Below are positions 9,668-17,878 of a stretch of 64,000 bases of DNA, in pieces. Where the stretch lies: assembly GCA_017852395.1 (NCBI GenBank), contig JAFMLE010000002.1, positions 39,424 through 103,423 of the forward strand, in the 5' to 3' direction. Each line of letters opens with the position of its first letter. Positions within the stretch are counted from its first letter, which is position 1. This stretch comes from Flavobacteriaceae bacterium. Its GTDB lineage: Bacteria > Bacteroidota > Bacteroidia > Flavobacteriales > Flavobacteriaceae. The notes beneath the pieces are model-generated. The model saw only the letters and a list, made by a program, of their open reading frames with translations. It was not told where the DNA came from and did no database searches. Both the position numbers and the translations under genes were made by a program.

Positions 9668-9698
9668 AAACCCGCGATCATTGATCGTGGGTTTTTTT
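9668..9698 (+). terminator. rho-independent terminator of rpsA
   Basis: AAACCCGCGATCA and TGATCGTGGGTTT pair in a 13-base stem with one wobble pair, followed by a run of T. It lies 20 bases after the rpsA stop. Confidence 0.88.
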
Positions 9699-9721
9699 AT
9701 TTTATAACCCCAAAAAATTGG

Positions 9722-9729
9722 TATTTTTG
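9722..9729 (+). promoter_or_regulatory. -7 element for pyrR operon
   Basis: TATTTTTG matches TAnnTTTG exactly. Transcription would begin near 9735, only about 12 bases before the pyrR ATG. No good -33 TTG is seen at the right distance. Confidence 0.42.
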
Positions 9730-9746
9730 TTTCGTAAATAGTTCCT

Positions 9747-10292
9747 ATGCCATCAAAAGTTTTATTAGACGGAGTACACCTAGACATTCTACTCCATCGG
9801 CTTGCTTGGCAGTTGATCGAAAAACACAAAGATTTTTCCAATACATTATTAATCGGGCTTCAACCCAGAGGAGTCGAACTCCTCGATCGTCTAGTTGCGC
9901 TGATAAAGGAACAAAAGTCGCTACCTCAACTTCAGTCAGGAAAATTGGACACCACTTTTTTTAGAGACGATTTTAGACGTTCAGAAAAAATACACGCTGC
10001 CAGTGCTTCTGTAATGAATTTTAATATAGAAGGCAAATCTATCGTTTTGATCGATGACGTTTTGTACACCGGTAGAAGCATTCGTGCGGCCCTAACAGCG
10101 ATCGATTCTTATGGACGCCCCAAAAATATCGAATTATTAGTGCTTATCGACCGACGCTTTAGCCGTCATTTGCCCATACAACCCGATTATGTCGGCGCAC
10201 AAATTGATGTTTTGCAAGGGGACAAGGTCCGTGTAAAGTGGGAGAATGCCTCCAAAAAAAGTATAGTTTATCTCGAAACCGAAAATTCATGA
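9747..10292 (+). CDS. pyrR: PyrR: uracil phosphoribosyltransferase / pyr regulator
   Basis: A 181-residue type I phosphoribosyltransferase. The PRPP-binding motif IVLIDDVLYTGRSIRAAL lies at about residues 100-117, preceded by LIGLQPRGVELLDRL, which is the PyrR signature. In Bacillus, PyrR binds pyr mRNA to control attenuation and also converts uracil plus PRPP to UMP. Here it is the first gene of a pyrR-pyrB operon and its stop overlaps the pyrB start (ATGA). The predicted leader is too short for a classical PyrR attenuator, so mode of regulation is uncertain. Confidence 0.93.
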   Translation: MPSKVLLDGVHLDILLHRLAWQLIEKHKDFSNTLLIGLQPRGVELLDRLVALIKEQKSLPQLQSGKLDTTFFRDDFRRSEKIHAASASVMNFNIEGKSIVLIDDVLYTGRSIRAALTAIDSYGRPKNIELLVLIDRRFSRHLPIQPDYVGAQIDVLQGDKVRVKWENASKKSIVYLETENS

Positions 10293-11227
10293 AAGCACTC
10301 AGTGTAGACCATCTTTTGGGAATCAAACAACTCACTGAAGCAGATGTTCAACTAATATTTGAGACCGCAGACCATTTTAAAGAAGTCATCAATAGACCCA
10401 TAAAAAAAGTTCCCAGTCTTCGAGACATTACTATTGCCAATCTTTTTTTTGAAAATAGTACACGTACCAAACTCTCTTTTGAACTCGCCGAAAAACGGCT
10501 GAGTGCAGACATTCTCAATTTTTCTGCGGCACAATCTTCCGTCAAAAAAGGAGAAACATTAGTCGATACGGTCAACAATATCCTAGCCATGAAAGTGGAC
10601 ATTGTTGTTATGCGTCACCCTAACCCTGGGGCAGCACAATTTTTGTCCAAACGGGTAAAAGCGTGCATCATTAATGCGGGAGACGGCACCCACGAACATC
10701 CGTCTCAGGCCTTGTTGGATGCCTATTCGCTCCGAGAAAAAATGGGAGACTTGCGGGGCAAAAAAGTTGCCATAGTAGGTGACATTCGTCACAGTAGAGT
10801 AGCGCTATCCAATATATTTGCCCTAAAGCTTCTTGGCGCAGAGGTGAAACTTTGTGCTCCAAAATCCTTGTTGCCCAAATACAGTAGTGCTTTAGATGTC
10901 TCTGTAGAAACCGACCTGATGAAAACCCTAAAATGGTGTGATGCCGCCAACATGCTTCGGGTGCAAAATGAACGAATGGATGTGTCGTATTTTCCGACCA
11001 CACGCGAATATGCTTTGCAGTATGGGCTGACAATGGACAAACTTAAGCAATTGCGAAAGGACATCATCATTCTACATCCTGGCCCCATCAATAGAGGTGT
11101 GGAAGTCACAACAGAAGTTGCCGACTCCGAATACGCAATTATTTTGGATCAAGTAGAAAATGGAGTTGCCATCAGAATGGCAATCATTTATCTTTTGGCT
11201 TCTAAACTCAACAATAATATCACATAA
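10289..11227 (+). CDS. pyrB: aspartate carbamoyltransferase catalytic subunit
   Basis: A 312-residue enzyme that joins carbamoyl phosphate and aspartate, the first committed pyrimidine step. Visible motifs are FFENSTRTKLSFELAEKRL (carbamoyl-phosphate binding, about residues 50-68), the DGTHEHPSQALLD segment and ILHPGPINRGVEV near the C-terminus. The ORF track extends upstream into pyrR, but the ATG at 10289 overlaps the pyrR stop and matches the family N-terminus. No pyrI regulatory subunit lies nearby. The next gene begins inside the pyrB stop (TAATG). Confidence 0.97.
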   Translation: MKALSVDHLLGIKQLTEADVQLIFETADHFKEVINRPIKKVPSLRDITIANLFFENSTRTKLSFELAEKRLSADILNFSAAQSSVKKGETLVDTVNNILAMKVDIVVMRHPNPGAAQFLSKRVKACIINAGDGTHEHPSQALLDAYSLREKMGDLRGKKVAIVGDIRHSRVALSNIFALKLLGAEVKLCAPKSLLPKYSSALDVSVETDLMKTLKWCDAANMLRVQNERMDVSYFPTTREYALQYGLTMDKLKQLRKDIIILHPGPINRGVEVTTEVADSEYAIILDQVENGVAIRMAIIYLLASKLNNNIT

Positions 11228-11553
11228 TGAAATTGTTATCGGAAGGAGTATATTATTTTAAGTACGGGGGTTCAGATCGCACAAAATCGTTTTTTGTTGA
11301 GCTCAACCAACGACTCAATTCGTCTTGTGACATTATAATAGACCTTTTAGAATCCCCTTCAATTTTTAAGGACTTTTGGATTGATTTGAACGTTTTTCAA
11401 CAAAAGATAGAAGCCCAAGGAAACACGGTAGTTCTTGTCGTAGGTACTGTCCAATTAGAAGAAGCAACGGATACAATCCCAAAAGTCCCTACACTTCAAG
11501 AGGCAGAAGATTATATCGCTTTTGAACGCATTCAGAGGGATTTAGGCATATAG
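11227..11553 (+). CDS. small conserved protein upstream of ribonuclease Z
   Basis: A 108-residue soluble protein without signal peptide or membrane segment. It has alternating hydrophobic strands and helices (DIIIDLLESPSIFKDFWIDL, NTVVLVVGTV), a compact alpha/beta pattern that could be STAS-like, but no catalytic motif. It overlaps the pyrB stop by one base and ends three bases before rnz, so it is tightly coupled to both. I recall this short gene being paired with rnz in flavobacteria, sometimes mislabelled as RNase Z. No function can be assigned. Confidence 0.75.
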   Translation: MKLLSEGVYYFKYGGSDRTKSFFVELNQRLNSSCDIIIDLLESPSIFKDFWIDLNVFQQKIEAQGNTVVLVVGTVQLEEATDTIPKVPTLQEAEDYIAFERIQRDLGI

Positions 11554-11556
11554 ACT

Positions 11557-12465
11557 ATGGATTTGACCATTTTGGGTTGTCACTCGGCAACACCACGTAA
11601 TGATTCGCATACCACCTCACAATTGTTGGAGATCAAAAATCATTTGTTTCTGATTGATTGTGGCGAAGGAACCCAAATGCAATTGCGTAAAGCACGGGTA
11701 AAATTTTTTAGAATCCAGCACATTTTTATTTCACATTTGCACGGCGATCATTTTTATGGATTGATAGGTCTCATCAGTACTTTTAGACTTCTTGGACGTG
11801 AAAACGATCTTCATGTATATGGCCCAACAGGCATCAAAGAATTGATCACCCTTCAATTAAAATACGCCAACTCTTGGACCAACTACAAGTTGTTTTTTCA
11901 TGAACTTTCTGCTCAAGTATCCGAATGTGTTTTTGAAGATGAAAACGTTCGAGTGACTACCTTGCCCCTAGATCATCGTGTGTATACTAATGGTTTTTTG
12001 TTTGAAGAAAAGCCGGGTCCACGACGCATTAATAAATCGGCCATTGCAGGATTAGAACTCCCTGTTGCCGCGCTAAAGGGGCTAAAAAAGGGTCAAGATT
12101 ATGTCACAGAAGCCGGAGAGGTTATCCCAAACCACCAGCTAACTTTAGATCCTATCAAGCCAAAGCGCTATGCTTTTTGTAGTGATACAGCCTATTATGA
12201 ACCATTGGTGCCGTTTATTGAAGGTGTCGATATACTGTATCACGAGGCAACTTTCTTAGCCCAACATGAGGCACTAGCAGCCAAAACCAAACACAGCACC
12301 GCGCAACAAGCGGCCTCAATTGCACAACAGGCAAAGGTAGAGACCCTTATTTTAGGGCATTTTTCTACGCGCTATAACAATGATCAGCTTTTTCAAAAAG
12401 AAGCGCAACCCATTTTTGAAAATACCCTTATAGCCGAAGCTGGAAAAACCTATCATTTTCGTTAA
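11557..12465 (+). CDS. rnz: ribonuclease Z
   Basis: A 302-residue zinc-dependent metallo-beta-lactamase-fold endonuclease that trims tRNA 3' ends. It shows the phosphodiesterase motif SHLHGDHFYGL (about residues 61-71), the ELAC-type FLIDCGEGTQMQLRKA segment before it, FCSDTAYYEPL (metal-bridging Asp), YHEATF (the HEAT/HEST motif) and LILGHFSTRY with the last His ligand. Length is that of the short bacterial RNase Z. It closes the pyrR-pyrB operon. Confidence 0.96.
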   Translation: MDLTILGCHSATPRNDSHTTSQLLEIKNHLFLIDCGEGTQMQLRKARVKFFRIQHIFISHLHGDHFYGLIGLISTFRLLGRENDLHVYGPTGIKELITLQLKYANSWTNYKLFFHELSAQVSECVFEDENVRVTTLPLDHRVYTNGFLFEEKPGPRRINKSAIAGLELPVAALKGLKKGQDYVTEAGEVIPNHQLTLDPIKPKRYAFCSDTAYYEPLVPFIEGVDILYHEATFLAQHEALAAKTKHSTAQQAASIAQQAKVETLILGHFSTRYNNDQLFQKEAQPIFENTLIAEAGKTYHFR

Positions 12466-12518
12466 AAGTAGGATTAATTGTACCTTGCTTAGGGATTTAA
12501 TTTTATAACAAATTATTG

Positions 12519-13163
12519 ATGGAACATAACATTGGGCATTTAAGGAAGTCTTACGAACAAGATCAATTGCGTCTCCAAGATATCGGCGATGACCCAATTG
12601 CTTTTTTTCATCTCTGGATGAATGCCGCTCAGCAACATCCACAAATCGAAGAAGCCAATGCCATGTCATTAGCAACCGTAGATTCTAACGGAAGACCTCA
12701 TACACGGGTAGTACTTCTAAAAGCCTATGATGCCGAAGGTTTTGTTTTTTATACCAATCATAACAGCCAAAAGGGACGCGCAATGGCCCAAAACCCAAAA
12801 GTTTGTTTATCCTTTTTCTGGCCCGCTTTAGAACGCCAAGTACGCATCAATGGGAGTATCACTATGGTAGATGTGCCAACAGCAACCGCCTATTTTGAAA
12901 CCCGACCCCGCGGAAGCCAGTTAGGTGCACATGCATCGAACCAGAGTCAAGAAATTTCTGATCCCTCCGAATTAGAAAAAAATCTAAAAGAATTGGAAGC
13001 TCGCTTTGCAGGCCGATCAGTTCCCATGCCAAAACACTGGGGAGGGTATCTGGTAAAGCCCGATGAAATCGAATTTTGGCAAGGCCGCCCCAATCGATTG
13101 CATCATCGTGTACGGTGCCGATTGGTAGATCAAAAATGGAACATGTCCTATTTAGCACCCTAA
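12519..13163 (+). CDS. pdxH: pyridoxamine 5'-phosphate oxidase
   Basis: A 214-residue FMN enzyme that oxidises pyridoxine or pyridoxamine phosphate to pyridoxal phosphate. Typical segments are MSLATVDSNGRPHTRVVLLKAYD (FMN and substrate contact), FYTNHNSQKGRAMAQNP, the RGSQLGAHAS loop, WGGYLVKPDEIEFWQGRPNRLHHR and the closing YLAP. The track uses TTG at 12516, but ATG one codon later is preferred. The sixA gene begins three bases after the stop. Confidence 0.96.
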   Translation: MEHNIGHLRKSYEQDQLRLQDIGDDPIAFFHLWMNAAQQHPQIEEANAMSLATVDSNGRPHTRVVLLKAYDAEGFVFYTNHNSQKGRAMAQNPKVCLSFFWPALERQVRINGSITMVDVPTATAYFETRPRGSQLGAHASNQSQEISDPSELEKNLKELEARFAGRSVPMPKHWGGYLVKPDEIEFWQGRPNRLHHRVRCRLVDQKWNMSYLAP

Positions 13164-13165
13164 TC

Positions 13166-13639
13166 GTGAAAACCCTTTTTTTACTCCGACATGCCAAATC
13201 ATCTTGGAAGAACCCCTTGCAGGATATCTATAGACCGTTGCAAGAAAAAGGCATCGACCGAATCCTAAGGGTGGCCCAAAAAAACGGCAAAACTTGGAAC
13301 GAAATAGACGCCGTCTTTTCGAGTCCAGCACAACGTGCTTTGCACACCGCATCAATCGCCTGTATAGAATCAAAACTTGGTTGTGAAAAACTCACCGTCG
13401 TTTCTTCGCTTTACAGCTTTTCGGACCGACCGCTCTTGGAGTTTGTTCATCAATTAGATAACCACTTACAGACCGTGATGTTGGTCGGACATAACCCAGC
13501 ACTGACTCAGTTAGCCAATTACTTATCAAACCGGCCGTGTCCAGATCTTAAGACAGCTGCATGGGCAAAAATTCAATTTGATACTTCTACTTGGAATAAA
13601 GTGCACAATGGGGTGCTAACTTGGGAGATAACTTCATAA
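13166..13639 (+). CDS. sixA: SixA-type histidine phosphatase
   Basis: A 157-residue member of the histidine phosphatase superfamily. The N-terminal TLFLLRHAKSSW carries the RHA catalytic motif, and VMLVGHNPALTQLANYL holds the second active-site His. E. coli SixA removes phosphate from phosphohistidine on phosphotransfer proteins; the substrate here is unknown. The track ORF opens inside pdxH, but GTG at 13166 gives the standard short start right before the RHA motif. Ppk follows after 15 bases, so a role near phosphate metabolism is conceivable. Confidence 0.85.
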   Translation: MKTLFLLRHAKSSWKNPLQDIYRPLQEKGIDRILRVAQKNGKTWNEIDAVFSSPAQRALHTASIACIESKLGCEKLTVVSSLYSFSDRPLLEFVHQLDNHLQTVMLVGHNPALTQLANYLSNRPCPDLKTAAWAKIQFDTSTWNKVHNGVLTWEITS

Positions 13640-13644
13640 ATTTG
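13637..13644 (+). promoter_or_regulatory. possible -7 element before ppk
   Basis: TAAATTTG matches TAnnTTTG and includes the sixA stop codon. It would start transcription about five bases before the ppk ATG. No correctly spaced -33 is seen. Confidence 0.33.
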
Positions 13645-13654
13645 TGCTGTTTAG

Positions 13655-15730
13655 ATGAAGACTTCATATACCTATATTAATCGTGAAATCAGCTGGCTCG
13701 ATTTTAATGCTCGTGTCCTACAAGAAGCAGCAGAACCCTCAGTACCCCTTATTGAGCGATTGCGATTTTTAGGGATTTTTTCGAATAATTTAGACGAGTT
13801 TTTTCAAGTCCGATATGCCACTGTCAAACGCATATCACAGTCCCCCAAAAAAGGAAAACGCGTTCTGGGCGGCATCGACGCACAAACACTTTTGGAACAA
13901 ATTACTGCAAAGGTCATTGAACTTCAGGGGGAGAGCCACAAGATTTTTGAAAATATCCAAAAAGAATTACAGAAGACAGACATTTATTTTATTGATGAAC
14001 AACAAGTATTGGATGAGCACCGCGCTTTTTTAAAAGACTACTACATCAACCATGTTAGCCCTGCCTTGGTTACTGTGATACTTTCTCCAGATCGCGAGCA
14101 GGACTTTACAGACAATACGGCTTTTTTGACTGTCAAATTGCAACACAAAGGCGATCAAAAGCACAAACCCAAATCTACTTTTGCGCTAATTGAGATCACC
14201 CCAGAATTAGAACGTTTTGTAGTATTGCCAAAAATTGGCAACCGCCAATACATCATGTTGGTCGATGACCTAATCCGCTACCATTTCGACTTGATTTTTA
14301 GCTTTTTTGATTATGACAATATTGAAAGTCATATGATCAAAATAACCCGTGACGCCGAGTTGGATTTTGAAGAAAATGCCTCTAAAAGTTATGTCGAAAA
14401 GATCCAAGAAAGTGTACAAGACCGGATGTTTAGCGACCCAGTACGACTGGTATATGACAAAAATATCAGCAAGGACACCTTGACTTTTGTGATGCAGAAA
14501 TTGAAGATTGACACCACAGACAGCCTTATTCCTGGAGGGCGATATCACTTGAGAAGAGATTATATGCGCTTCCCAGATTTGGGCCGTATGGACTTGATAT
14601 ATCCTCGTTTACAACCTTTACCCATTGCGGGATTGCCTCTTGATAAGAGTATTTTGCAAGCCATTTCTCAAAAAGATTTCTTGCAATACACACCCTACCA
14701 TACGTTTTCGTATGTGGTTAAGTTTTTACGTGAAGCAGCCCTAGATCCTAATGTTCATACAATTAAAATTACCATTTACCGACTGGCCAAGATTTCTCAT
14801 GTAATCAGTAGCTTGATTAATGCAGCAAAAAATGGAAAAAAGGTGTTGGTCCAAATCGAACTGCAAGCACGGTTTGACGAAAACAACAATATTGATTTTG
14901 CTAATCAATTAGAAGCAGCAGGGGTTCATCTGATTTTTGGAGTCCCTGGGCTCAAAGTACATTCTAAAATTTGTGTGATCGAACGTTTTGAAAACCGTAA
15001 AAACGTTCGCTATGGCTTTATTAGTACCGGTAATTTTAATGAATCAACGGCTAAAATCTATACCGACTATACTTTGTTTACATCCAATCAAAAGTTATTA
15101 AAGGAAGTAAACAAAGTTTTTAATTTTCTGGAAGTCAATTATAAATTAAAGAAATATAAGCGCCTGTTGGTTTCTCCACATTATATGAAAGCAGGATTAG
15201 AGCGATTGATTCAGCGCGAAATTGATAATAAAAAGGCGGGCAAGTCAGCCGGGATAAGCCTCAAACTTAACAACGTCACCTCCTATAAAGTCATTGATAA
15301 ACTCTATGAAGCAAGCAATGCAGGAGTGCCCATTAGGATGTTAGTTAGAGGAATATGTTGCTTGATACCTGGGGTCAAAGGACAAAGTGTCAATATTGAA
15401 GTAAAAAGTGTCATCGATAAATTTTTGGAACACCCAAGGGTCTATATTTTTGAAAACCAAGGGGACCGTCAAGTATATATATCATCCGCAGATATGATGA
15501 CCCGAAATATCGAAAATCGTGTTGAGGTCGCCTGCCCAATTGACGATCTAGAGATCAAGAAACAATTGCTAGAAACCTTTGAGATCAGTTGGAATGATAA
15601 TGTCAAAGCCCGAATCTTAAATCGGAAGCCTCAAAATAAATTTGTACCGGCATCAACACCGCTTATTCGCTCTCAGTGGGAACTCCATCATTATTTTGAA
15701 CATCTAAACCAGCGAACGGATGAAAATTGA
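13655..15730 (+). CDS. ppk1: polyphosphate kinase 1
   Basis: A 691-residue enzyme that makes inorganic polyphosphate from ATP reversibly. The N domain begins YINREISWLDFNARVLQEA (family start), followed by the head domain and two PLD-like catalytic domains. The autophosphorylated His is His436 in PGLKVHSKICVI, aligned with E. coli His435; FISTGNFNESTAKIYTDYTLF and a second conserved His in FLEHPRVYIF follow. Length is typical (E. coli 688). It overlaps ppx by 11 bases, so synthesis and breakdown of polyphosphate are co-expressed. Confidence 0.97.
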   Translation: MKTSYTYINREISWLDFNARVLQEAAEPSVPLIERLRFLGIFSNNLDEFFQVRYATVKRISQSPKKGKRVLGGIDAQTLLEQITAKVIELQGESHKIFENIQKELQKTDIYFIDEQQVLDEHRAFLKDYYINHVSPALVTVILSPDREQDFTDNTAFLTVKLQHKGDQKHKPKSTFALIEITPELERFVVLPKIGNRQYIMLVDDLIRYHFDLIFSFFDYDNIESHMIKITRDAELDFEENASKSYVEKIQESVQDRMFSDPVRLVYDKNISKDTLTFVMQKLKIDTTDSLIPGGRYHLRRDYMRFPDLGRMDLIYPRLQPLPIAGLPLDKSILQAISQKDFLQYTPYHTFSYVVKFLREAALDPNVHTIKITIYRLAKISHVISSLINAAKNGKKVLVQIELQARFDENNNIDFANQLEAAGVHLIFGVPGLKVHSKICVIERFENRKNVRYGFISTGNFNESTAKIYTDYTLFTSNQKLLKEVNKVFNFLEVNYKLKKYKRLLVSPHYMKAGLERLIQREIDNKKAGKSAGISLKLNNVTSYKVIDKLYEASNAGVPIRMLVRGICCLIPGVKGQSVNIEVKSVIDKFLEHPRVYIFENQGDRQVYISSADMMTRNIENRVEVACPIDDLEIKKQLLETFEISWNDNVKARILNRKPQNKFVPASTPLIRSQWELHHYFEHLNQRTDEN

Positions 15731-16628
15731 GAAGTTCGCAGCCATAGACATCGGATCCAACGCCATTAGAGTGCTTATTGCCAATGTAGTGACCCCATCA
15801 ATAGACCGCCCTGTCCAATTCCAAAAAAATGCTCTGGTACGTGTGCCAATCCGTCTTGGTGAAGATTCTTTCAGTGTTGGCGAAATCAGTAAAAAGAATA
15901 TCAAACGGATGTTACGTGCGATGAAGGCATTTAAACAAATCATGAAAATTCATGGAGTTACACAGTTTAGAGCCTATGCTACATCGGCATTGAGAGAAGC
16001 TGCAAATGGAGAAGATGTGGTGCAGGTTATTAAAAAAGAAACTGGAATCAAAATCGAAATTATCGATGGAAAAAAAGAAGCATCTGTAATTTCTTACACA
16101 CAAATATTTGATCAATTTACAACACAAAAAACAGTATTGTATGTGGATGTTGGTGGTGGTAGTACCGAACTGAGCATTTTGAAAAATGGGGAACGTATTC
16201 ATTCAAAATCTTTTAAGTTAGGCACCGTCCGTTTACTCAATAAATCAGTTGAAGATCGGATTTGGGATGAAATGCAAAAATGGATTTCAAAACGAACTGC
16301 ACTAATCAATAGGATTACTGTTTTGGGTTCTGGAGGAAACATCAACAAACTTTTTAAGCTGACCAACACCAAAGAAGGAAGACCACTGTCTTTGGTGACT
16401 TTAAATGCCATCTACACAAAACTTCAACAACTCTCCTACGAAGAACGTATTCTCGAATTTCAACTCAATACAGACCGCGCTGATGTTATTTTGCCTGCTA
16501 CAGAAATTTATTTGCGTACGCTTCAATGGGCAGGTGCTTCAAAAATCTACGTACCCAAAATTGGTCTGTCAGATGGAATGATCAAAGAGATGTATTATGA
16601 TCTACAGAAAAGCACTACCCATGAATAG
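15720..16628 (+). CDS. ppx: exopolyphosphatase / Ppx-GppA family phosphatase
   Basis: A 302-residue ASKHA-fold hydrolase. It begins FAAIDIGSNAIRVLI (phosphate-1 motif), has the catalytic-region YATSALREAANGEDVV, and the phosphate-2 motif VLYVDVGGGSTELSIL. It contains only the Ppx/GppA core and lacks the C-terminal HD-like domains of the roughly 500-residue E. coli enzymes. It could hydrolyse polyphosphate or pppGpp; coupling to ppk favours polyphosphate. The last 14 bases overlap the convergent miaE gene. Confidence 0.9.
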   Translation: MKIEKFAAIDIGSNAIRVLIANVVTPSIDRPVQFQKNALVRVPIRLGEDSFSVGEISKKNIKRMLRAMKAFKQIMKIHGVTQFRAYATSALREAANGEDVVQVIKKETGIKIEIIDGKKEASVISYTQIFDQFTTQKTVLYVDVGGGSTELSILKNGERIHSKSFKLGTVRLLNKSVEDRIWDEMQKWISKRTALINRITVLGSGGNINKLFKLTNTKEGRPLSLVTLNAIYTKLQQLSYEERILEFQLNTDRADVILPATEIYLRTLQWAGASKIYVPKIGLSDGMIKEMYYDLQKSTTHE

Positions 16629-17196
16629 TTTCTTTTGTGCCCAAATCTTTCATTAGATGCGCTTCATAGTCCAGTAGTGATTGCCATTTTTTTTGGACGA
16701 CAGCTTCTGCTTCATGTTGTCTTGCCAGTTTTAAGAATAAGGTATAGTGATGTGCTTCACTGATCATCAACTTGCGGTAAAATTTTTTCAATTCAGGATC
16801 ATGAAGTTCTTCGGATAACAATCTAAAACGCTCACAACTTCGGGCCTCAATCAGCCCTGCAACAAGCAATTTATGTACCAGGTGCGTTTGACGTGATCCG
16901 CCTTTTGGAAAAAATTTGTGAAGGGAGATGACGTATTCGTCTTTGCGTTCGCGACCAAGAACCAAACCCCGCTTTCGAATCAAATCATGAACCATTTTAA
17001 AATGACTGATTTCTTCTTCTGCCAAGGCAATCATTTCACTTACAAGCTCCGAATGCTCAGGAAAACCGACAACAATAGATAGTGCAGTACTGGCTGCTTT
17101 TTGTTCACAATAGGCGTGATCGGTAAGAATTTCATCGATATTTTTTTCAACAATATTGACCCATCTCGGATCTGTAGGAAGTTTTAAACCAAGCAT
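16615..17196 (-). CDS. miaE: tRNA-(ms2io6A37) hydroxylase MiaE
   Basis: A 193-residue non-haem di-iron monooxygenase that hydroxylates the isopentenyl group of ms2i6A37 in tRNA. The ferritin-like four-helix core shows DHAYCEQKAASTALS, LAEEEISHFKMVHDLI, EARSCERFRLLSEEL and MISEAHHYTLFLKLA, supplying the Glu and ExxH iron ligands. Length is typical of the family. It lies four bases after the dnaX tail and may be co-transcribed with it. Its presence implies MiaA and MiaB elsewhere in the genome. Confidence 0.93.
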   Translation of the reverse strand: MLGLKLPTDPRWVNIVEKNIDEILTDHAYCEQKAASTALSIVVGFPEHSELVSEMIALAEEEISHFKMVHDLIRKRGLVLGRERKDEYVISLHKFFPKGGSRQTHLVHKLLVAGLIEARSCERFRLLSEELHDPELKKFYRKLMISEAHHYTLFLKLARQHEAEAVVQKKWQSLLDYEAHLMKDLGTKETIHG

Positions 17197-17200
17197 AATT

Positions 17201-17878
17201 TTAATATTCTAGTCCAAAGGTATCGCGTAACTTTTTAAGTGACGGATTGATGGACAGGAGTTTGTTGTATTTTTCTTCAGAGGTGTAAACAAATTCTTCT
17301 TTTTTCTGATGATTTACATCAATATCAAAATAAAGATGGTCATTTTGAACTGCCGCTCGCAAAAAAGGAAGCAGTTCTTCTCCCTCGCGTTGAAGTTCTA
17401 CCTTATTGATGTTGTTGGGCACCGATAGCTTTAGTGCTTCGTCTTGCAATTTGGGTTGGCAGATTTCAAGAATTGATACGATATTGCTGGCCCCTTGGTC
17501 ACGTTTATTTAGGGTATATTTTTTCCAAGCAGCAAGTAGTTGATCTTCAGAAATGGGGTTTCGTAGTTTTTTTTGTTCCTTCTTCTTTTGATCATCCTTA
17601 ATGGCTTCTTCTTTTTTCAGTTTGATGCTCGATAAGGAAAGCGATGATACTCCTTCAAATTTTGTTTTCAAATCAATTTTGATGGGCATCTGCTCTGTTG
17701 AAGTTGGCGCTGTTTCTTCATTTGCAGCATTGATCTTCAGATCATTGTCAGATTGTGAAACCTTGTTTACATTAATATCTTCTTCTTGATTTTTTAGAAC
17801 GACTTGGCCCGAACCAGTTTGCACATTTGCGCCGTTTGGTTCCGTATTTCTAAATTGATGTGTTGGAATTAGATAGCC
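17201..17878 (-). CDS. dnaX: DnaX tau-like C-terminal region (reached by -1 frameshift)
   Basis: The track lists this as a 207-residue ORF with a GTG start at 17824. The same frame is open further upstream to the A-run in dnaX, and continuing from the slip site gives GYLIPTHQF..., like the usual flavobacterial DnaX linker as I recall it. It adds 225 residues after Lys357: a charged, low-complexity linker (Asn, Gln, Lys, Glu), then a folded domain (about the last 110 residues, DQLLAAWKKYTLNK... to RDTFGLEY) as in tau C-termini of Bacteroidota. It is therefore the second part of dnaX, not an independent gene. Full tau would be 582 residues. Confidence 0.8.
   Translation of the reverse strand, partial: GYLIPTHQFRNTEPNGANVQTGSGQVVLKNQEEDINVNKVSQSDNDLKINAANEETAPTSTEQMPIKIDLKTKFEGVSSLSLSSIKLKKEEAIKDDQKKKEQKKLRNPISEDQLLAAWKKYTLNKRDQGASNIVSILEICQPKLQDEALKLSVPNNINKVELQREGEELLPFLRAAVQNDHLYFDIDVNHQKKEEFVYTSEEKYNKLLSINPSLKKLRDTFGLEY

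Noticed and set aside
9665-9964. 99-residue ORF covering the rpsA terminator and the start of pyrR
   Set aside because: It is a shadow frame: it crosses a strong terminator and overlaps the well-supported pyrR in another frame.
10671-11033. 120-residue minus-strand ORF inside pyrB
   Set aside because: Lies wholly antisense to a gene with clear family motifs and shows no recognisable domain.
17201-17824. 207-residue ORF as an independent gene with a GTG start
   Set aside because: Its frame is open upstream to the dnaX A10 run and the translated junction reads like the normal DnaX linker, so it is treated as the tau part of dnaX.
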